A DNA stretch of 64,000 nt, taken from NCBI GenBank assembly GCA_008802785.1, contig VUYT01000039.1, positions 1 to 64,000 of the forward strand, read 5' to 3'. Every line of letters starts with the position of its first letter. Within the stretch, counting starts at the first letter, position 1. A program made the translations under genes and the position numbers. Below are positions 55,917 to 64,000 of this stretch, piece after piece. This DNA comes from Symmetrospora coprosmae. Its lineage: Eukaryota; Basidiomycota; Cystobasidiomycetes; Symmetrosporaceae. The notes under the pieces were generated by a model that was given only the letters and a program-made list of their open reading frames with translations, was not told the DNA's origin and ran no database searches.

Positions 55917-57636
55917 TTACAGGGTCTTTTGCTTCAAGCCGTCTTCGGCGAAAGCCAGGGGCGCGAGATGGACCTCGAGTTTGGCGACGTCAAACGTGTG
56001 GGTGATGCTGTGCGCAGTCAAGAAGTCTCGCGCCTCTCGTAGGGCCACCAGAGCAGGCACGCCCCACTGCCGAGTTGCCTCCCTGACATCGGCATCGATG
56101 ACATCTTCCGGGACCTCGAAATCGTCCAACTGCGCCTCTACGGAGTGCGGATCGTATGGGTAACGCAGCCGGACCTCCGGTCTGAGTTCGGCCAGCTCCT
56201 CAAAGGCATCTTCGTCATCGTACGCCCAGCATGCCCACCACCGCTGCCCTTCGTCAAACTCGTCGCCGTTGAAATCGATAGAGAGCGTGAACTCTCGCAA
56301 GCACCGGCACATGGCGAGGAAGGTAGGCAGGCTAGTGAAGCACTGTCTAATTCCGCCCGCGTCGCAGTCCCGCCCTAAGACGATGCGGATTGCAAGATTC
56401 GAAATCGAGACTGGGAGCTCGGTGAAGACGAAACCCTCATCCTCCTCCGCCGCGGGTCCTGTGCTGAAGCGAGTCGATTTGAGTCTGGGACAGAGGCTGA
56501 GCAGGTTGGGTAGATACAGTCTTCGTTGCAGCCACTTGGACGTGTCGTAGTCTGCGACGGTCGTATCTGTGATAGTGATAGCCTCCAGAAAGCACTCGCC
56601 CTTCTTGCGAGCCGCTGCTTCGAGAATGGTGTATACGTCTGAGATGTTGACCGGATCGATGGTGAGCGAGGTGAGCGCTGCGAGGAACGAGTACGGCAAG
56701 AAGGTAGTCTTATCGAGTGCGAATGGCTCGGGGAGATGAGCGATGGCGAGGTGGAGGTGTTTGAGCTGGGCAATAGGGCGCTGGAACAGCTGCTCCAGAT
56801 CCGGTATGCGGCGGACTCGGTTGTCCGTGCCAGGCACCGGTAGTGTCCCGTGTGCGAGACCATACGGGTCCAGCTTGTAATACACCGTGACCTTTTCGCA
56901 GGAGGGAGCGAGAGCGAGCATGCTGCGAAAGGTTGCTGGAGTGACGAAGCTTGAGTAGCAGTTGCGTATCTCGAGACGACGCAGGCTAACACAGCCTGCG
57001 AGGATGTCCTCCAGCAGATGTAGCCAGCATGCGCCCCTGATGGTGAGGCGCATGTGGGAGATGCGCTTGGCTCGCTTCGTTGTGAGAAAGAAGTATCGCA
57101 GGGCAGCCGAGAAGAGAGGTACGAGATGAGCTGACTCTTCCTCGCTGGGAAGGCGGATGGTGACGCTACTGGCAGTTGTCGAGCAAGTGGTGAGGTTCAA
57201 GAGGCGTTGAGCCAGGCGTCCCGCGTTGCCCGCTCCTTGCCGTGAGATGGAAAGGTGCCGCATGAGGTGAGACTGTGCTGGTTCTCGAAGCGCTCTGCAT
57301 GTCGTCGACAGGTGAGCCAGGTCGCCTTGGGCGGTCTCATCGTCATGGTCGACTCGGAGATGCGAGCAGATCTCAAAGAGGATCTCACGCGGCAGGATCT
57401 GGAGAGTGAGACGTCCACTGGCCGCGGTTGAAGCTGATCTGTCAGATGTAGCGACTGTACGGAAAGATGCAACGTGCCGGCAGTAGTGTCGCCCGCGTTC
57501 CCATCGTCAGTCGAAGTCTGGCGGCGACGACGTGCATCCCCGCCGCCATGAAGGCCGCCGCTCGGCGCTCACCAGAGTCGGTAGAGTCTGCAGCAGGCGC
57601 TCGTGATGTGCTCCACAGAGACACAGCGTTGCCCAT
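55917..57636 (-). CDS. F-box protein, tandem copy 1
   Basis: Exons are 57636-57573 and 57454-55917, joined by a 118-nt GTGAGC/TACAG intron, giving 533 aa. The first exon (MGNAVSLWSTSRAPAADSTD) supplies the start. The second opens with the F-box: LTLQILPREILFEICSHL, then LAHLSTTCRALREPAQSHLM and the strand RHLSISR. The body has irregular LRR-like units (LRRLEIRNCYSSFVTPATF, LKHLHLAIAHLPEPFAL, LTSLTIDPVNISDVYTIL, ISNLAIRIVLGRD) and an acidic region near the end. It should be an SCF substrate adaptor of unknown target. The F-box segment is clearly related to that of the next gene (58027-59565), with the shared LSTTCRAL and PAQ. Confidence 0.82.
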
Positions 57637-58026
57637 TGTGACCTCTTCCGGCGCTTGAGACCGCGTTGAGTCGGGAGGTAGGGGAACCACCCCGTAGAGC
57701 GCGACTCAGCAGACCAGGCCAGTGGTAGTGGCAAATCGCGTATAGGCGACATCTGCGACACCGCGACGCTCAACCAGCCAGCATACAGAACAACATCCCA
57801 CTCCGCATTGACTAGTGTATTACAGAAAGTGAGCCGTCTCTCCGCGTTTGCCGGGCTATGGGCGATGCAGCAAGGATGCGATGCGAGCTGTCCCCGCGCC
57901 TGAACATGGCTCGTCGAGCTGCTCATGCGCGCCTGCTGCGTATACTTTCACTGTGGACATGCCAATGTGTTCAGTCAAACTTGCGTGCAAGCCGAACCTG
58001 GCTGAAAGGTGCGCGCCCGCTTACGG
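57637..58026. other. intergenic between the two tandem F-box genes
   Basis: A 390-bp gap, presumably the promoter of F-box copy 1. Nothing else is recognised. Confidence 0.45.
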
Positions 58027-59565
58027 CTACCAATCATATGGGGCATGGTCGATGCAGACGGCTGCTCCTCGATCCCGCATGATTCTGTCGGCTGTCCTCA
58101 AACTTTCTTTGCACGATCGCCTCCATGAACTCATCCTATCCTCCGTTTGCTCCCGAGCCACCTCCTCCAACAAGTGCTCCGAGAACTCGTCATCCCGCTC
58201 CGAGTTGGGGTCCCAAAAGTAGCGGAGGTCGTAGTTGTTCTCGTCGTCGGAATCGAGCACCGAGAGATCGACCCATTCCCAATCATATTCGAGTTCTTGA
58301 AGCATCACGTCCTCCTCCAAGCCCCAGTCAACATCGAGGGCCACTTCCAGCCTCCGAAGCATGGTAGCGCCATCCAGGAAGACAGGCAGACTCGTGAGAC
58401 ATTGCTCCAAAGCGTCTGCGTCTGTCGACTCCGTCTCACTGATCTCGACATAGAGGTCCTGCAAGCTGTAAGGCAGGTCCGTAAAGAGGAAAGGAACTCC
58501 ATCGAGATGGAAAGGAATGCTGAACTTTAATGTCGATAGACTTGGGAAAAGCCTAACGAATTGCATCGTGAAATCTCGTGGGTCTGACTCCATCTCGTTG
58601 GTCCGCCGCATAGGTCCGCTATCGTCAGGGACCTCGATGAGAAGCTGCCGAAGATTCGGGATCGGCGCGAGCTCGATGTCGCGAGTGAGGAGAAACCAGA
58701 TATCGGCGACGCTGTAGACGTCTACTTGAAGTGTCTCCAGGGATTGGAAGAGCCGACTGGAGATCAGGTCGTCTACTCCAAGCCTCTTTTCGCAGTTGAG
58801 ATTAAAGGACTTCAGGTGCGTGAGGGGCGCGGTCGATGGCCGAAACTCCATATCGTCGCTGTCGAAGGCGCTGTCGAATGTGCTACCGGACTGGCAGTCG
58901 AGCGACAGCGAAAGGCACGCTGTCTGCTCGCGCAAGCACTCCTCCAGCCATAGAAGGGAGGAGCCGGGGCTGCACACGACCTGCAAGTCGAGCTCTTGGA
59001 CGTGCGTGCACCGGCGCAGAAGGTCGGCGATGCAGGTGAACAGATCCCGTGCGAGACTGGTGATAGTGATTCTTGTCAAAGTCCTATGCAGCTGCGCCAT
59101 TGCGAACGCGACTTGCAGGACGAGCGCAATAGTGCCTCGCAGCGGGGTCGTAGAATCGGGGAGATAGATGCTGGCACCATGGACGTTCCGCAGACCTTTC
59201 GGGAGATCTACAAGCTGCTGGGCACTCCGATGAACCGTGGACTCGTCATACAGATTGAACTTGACCCGCTCGAAGAGCTGCTCCTGCGCTGGCTGGCTAA
59301 GAGCGCGACAGGTGGTCGAGAGCGCGGCGAGATGATCCGACGTGCCGCCATGCTCCAGATGACCGCAAATCCTGAGCAAGACCTCGTACGGCAAGTCTTG
59401 AAGACTAGTGCCAGGCTTCGGAGGAATGTCTTGCTTGCTGATGCGCGAACGCTTCCTCTTTCCTTCTGGGTCGAATCAGGCCATTCAGCCCGGCTCCGAG
59501 TCGAGGGGCGCCTCCGCTGGCAAGTTCAGCTACACAAGCGCACGGACGCCCTCACCCTTCTTCAT
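58027..59565 (-). CDS. F-box protein, tandem copy 2
   Basis: Exon 1 is only 10 nt (59565-59556, ATG AAG AAG G). After a 90-nt GTGAGG/CCCAG intron the 59465-58027 exon gives 482 aa in total. The spliced start reads MKKEGKRKRSRISKQDIPPK and then the F-box LQDLPYEVLLRICGHLEHGG, LAALSTTCRALSQPAQEQLF and FERVKFNLYD. The frame of exon 2 has no usable ATG before a stop, which forces the short first exon. Downstream are LRR-like strands (VQELDLQVVCSPGSSLL, LKSFNLNCEKRLGV, LETLQVDVYSVADIWFLLT, LRQLLIEVPDD, LSTLKFSIPFHL, LQDLYVEISETE) and an acidic C-terminal region. It is an SCF adaptor candidate. A longer N-terminus upstream of 59565 is possible but looks non-coding. Confidence 0.78.
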
Positions 59566-59770
59566 TGCTCGCGCTTTTGCTGTCACAGCAATGCATGCAT
59601 GTAGAGTCTGTCTTGCCTGTCTGGGTTTGGGTGCGGAACAGAAGGGCGCGGGGTCGGTGGCGCCGGCGCAGCAACGCGTCCTGCTCAAGATGCGGTCCCG
59701 AGGGCTGTACCCGGATGCAGAGTACCAGCATAGGAATACATGTACAAGAATAATCCGATGCGAAGACAGT

Positions 59771-63071
<3,301 letters not shown>

Positions 63072-63374
63072 TGTGCAATGTGGTCGTGCTGACGCTGCTC
63101 AGAAATCGGGATGCTGGAATGGAGCTGACAGCGCAGAGGCAAACCCCGCTTCAGGGCAAGGCCCTCCTCGCCTCGGGCCAGCCGGCGGACTCCTACGAAC
63201 GCAAGTTGTAACCAACGGTCACACACGTATTCGGGCCCGCACAAGCGAGAGTCTGCGCTACACTGAAGGGTTTAATGGGGCTCGAGATCGCTACGGCTTT
63301 CTACCTCATCGTGTCATCTCCAATGCGCGAATCGAGTCGACTTCCACAGTCTATACCTCCTCTTTTTCCGTCCT
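63072..63374. promoter_or_regulatory. upstream region of ARG5,6
   Basis: About 300 bp between the ARG5,6 start and the possible gene at the right edge. A TGACTC-like Gcn4/CPC1 core (TGACTCA) was looked for and not found. Nothing else is recognisable. Confidence 0.3.
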
Positions 63375-63947
63375 TCATCTATCTTCTTGTCCATTCCTAC
63401 AACTCCAGCTAGTCCTGCAAAGATATTGGGCTTGGACCTTGCGGGTTTGCCTTTCCTGGCAGTGGTGGAGGCGGCAGGGCTGCGCCCTATTGGTGCTGTT
63501 TGGGCCTGTGGATGATATAACGAGTGCCGGTGATGAGGGCTGAGTCCGATTTACAGGGCAGCCCGATCGACGTACCCTTAGAAGTGCACCCTGCGCCGGC
63601 AAGACGGCAGGAACTGGCGCCGTCGCTGTGCGTGGGAGTATGGTGGACATGGCGAGCCCTACATTTGCGGTTTGCCCTGTCATGGCGGTCATCCGAGCTC
63701 GCTCTTCTACTGTCCAAGGATCCTCGGTCGCAGCACGCAGACTGCCTGGAGGTCCACCGGTTGATGCCCTGCGCGAGACAGGAACTGCTTGCTGTTGCGG
63801 TCCCCGCGCCGTGAAATCGTCCTCCCGAGGATGCTTAGGGAGATTGGGACGTCCGCTGATCCCTGTCCCTGCATTGGCCTTGACGCTACGCTCAGAAGCC
63901 TCCCGCATCTGCGGCATCGAGCGCCTCTCGCGTAGCTGCATTCGCAT
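63375..63947 (-). CDS. possible gene, doubtful, near the window edge
   Basis: An open frame of 190 codons starts at a real ATG (63947), preceded by an in-frame stop, and reads MRMQLRERRSMPQMREASER and later KHPREDDFTARGPQQQAVPV and DPWTVEERARMTAMTG. The first two thirds have plausible Arg/Ala/Pro/Thr-rich disordered composition. The last third (from about LLRVRRSGCPV) looks like read-through of non-coding sequence, so a splice donor may lie before it. No family, domain or signal peptide is recognised. It could be a first exon, a small disordered protein or chance. Confidence 0.28.
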   Translation of the reverse strand: MRMQLRERRSMPQMREASERSVKANAGTGISGRPNLPKHPREDDFTARGPQQQAVPVSRRASTGGPPGSLRAATEDPWTVEERARMTAMTGQTANVGLAMSTILPRTATAPVPAVLPAQGALLRVRRSGCPVNRTQPSSPALVISSTGPNSTNRAQPCRLHHCQERQTRKVQAQYLCRTSWSCRNGQEDR

Positions 63948-64000
63948 GATGAGAAATAATCGTGATCAGTCTCGTCAAGCAGTTTCCCCTCTCTTGATTT

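Overview
This is a GC-rich, gene-dense fungal chromosome segment, almost certainly from a basidiomycete and most probably Ustilaginomycotina or a close relative (the taxon is inference). The signs are many short spliceosomal introns (about 45-130 nt, donors mostly GTGAGT/GTGCGT/GTAAGT, acceptors CAG/TAG), long Ser/Pro/Ala-rich disordered proteins, CT-rich leaders, and conserved eukaryotic genes (MLH1, RPB4, SEN54, ARG5,6, a PMC1-type Ca2+-ATPase). I assembled exon structures by hand from reading frame, splice consensus and family similarity. In nearly every gene the exon phases close exactly, which is the main support for the models.

Layout. 0.6-7 kb: two divergent genes for long disordered proteins of unknown role. 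7.9-10.3 kb: a nine-exon bestrophin-type anion channel. 11.7-13.1 kb: a secreted GH26-like hydrolase. 14.2-18.8 kb: MLH1, followed 161 bp later by an acidic nuclear-type protein with a C-terminal EF-hand-like pair. 19.1-20.5 kb: a SAM methyltransferase. 21.4-23.4 kb: an ACS-type MFS permease with a minisatellite in one intron. 24.4-28.5 kb: a small secreted Cys-rich protein, divergent from a GPI-anchored chitin deacetylase. 28.9-31.8 kb: a putative FxF nucleoporin. 32.0-34.5 kb: two tandem tail-anchored pyridoxamine-phosphate-oxidase-fold proteins whose exon structures differ by one intron. 34.9-38.8 kb: a large membrane-anchored Ala/Ser repeat protein that I cannot place. 39.1-41.7 kb: a fifteen-exon DHA1-type MFS transporter. 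42.6-44.3 kb: an F-box protein. 44.5-45.5 kb: a small unknown gene whose 5' end collides head to head with the start of RPB4. 45.9-47.7 kb: a GPI-anchored GH16 glucanase. 49.0-53.2 kb: the Ca2+-ATPase. 53.8-55.6 kb: SEN54. 55.9-59.6 kb: two adjacent F-box genes related to the one at 43 kb. 59.8-63.1 kb: the mitochondrial bifunctional arginine gene ARG5,6. A possible further gene lies at the right edge.

Common themes are cell-wall and surface biology (chitin deacetylase, GH16, GH26-like, Cys-rich secreted protein), membrane transport (bestrophin, two MFS, Ca2+ pump) and nuclear housekeeping (MLH1, SEN54, RPB4, nucleoporin). I see no biosynthetic cluster, CRISPR array, rRNA or tRNA that I can support, and no retroelement or virus-like fossil. 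The most unusual items are the repeat-rich membrane protein at 34.9-38.8 kb, the RPB4 start-codon collision, the intron difference between the tandem oxidase-fold paralogs, and the local F-box family.
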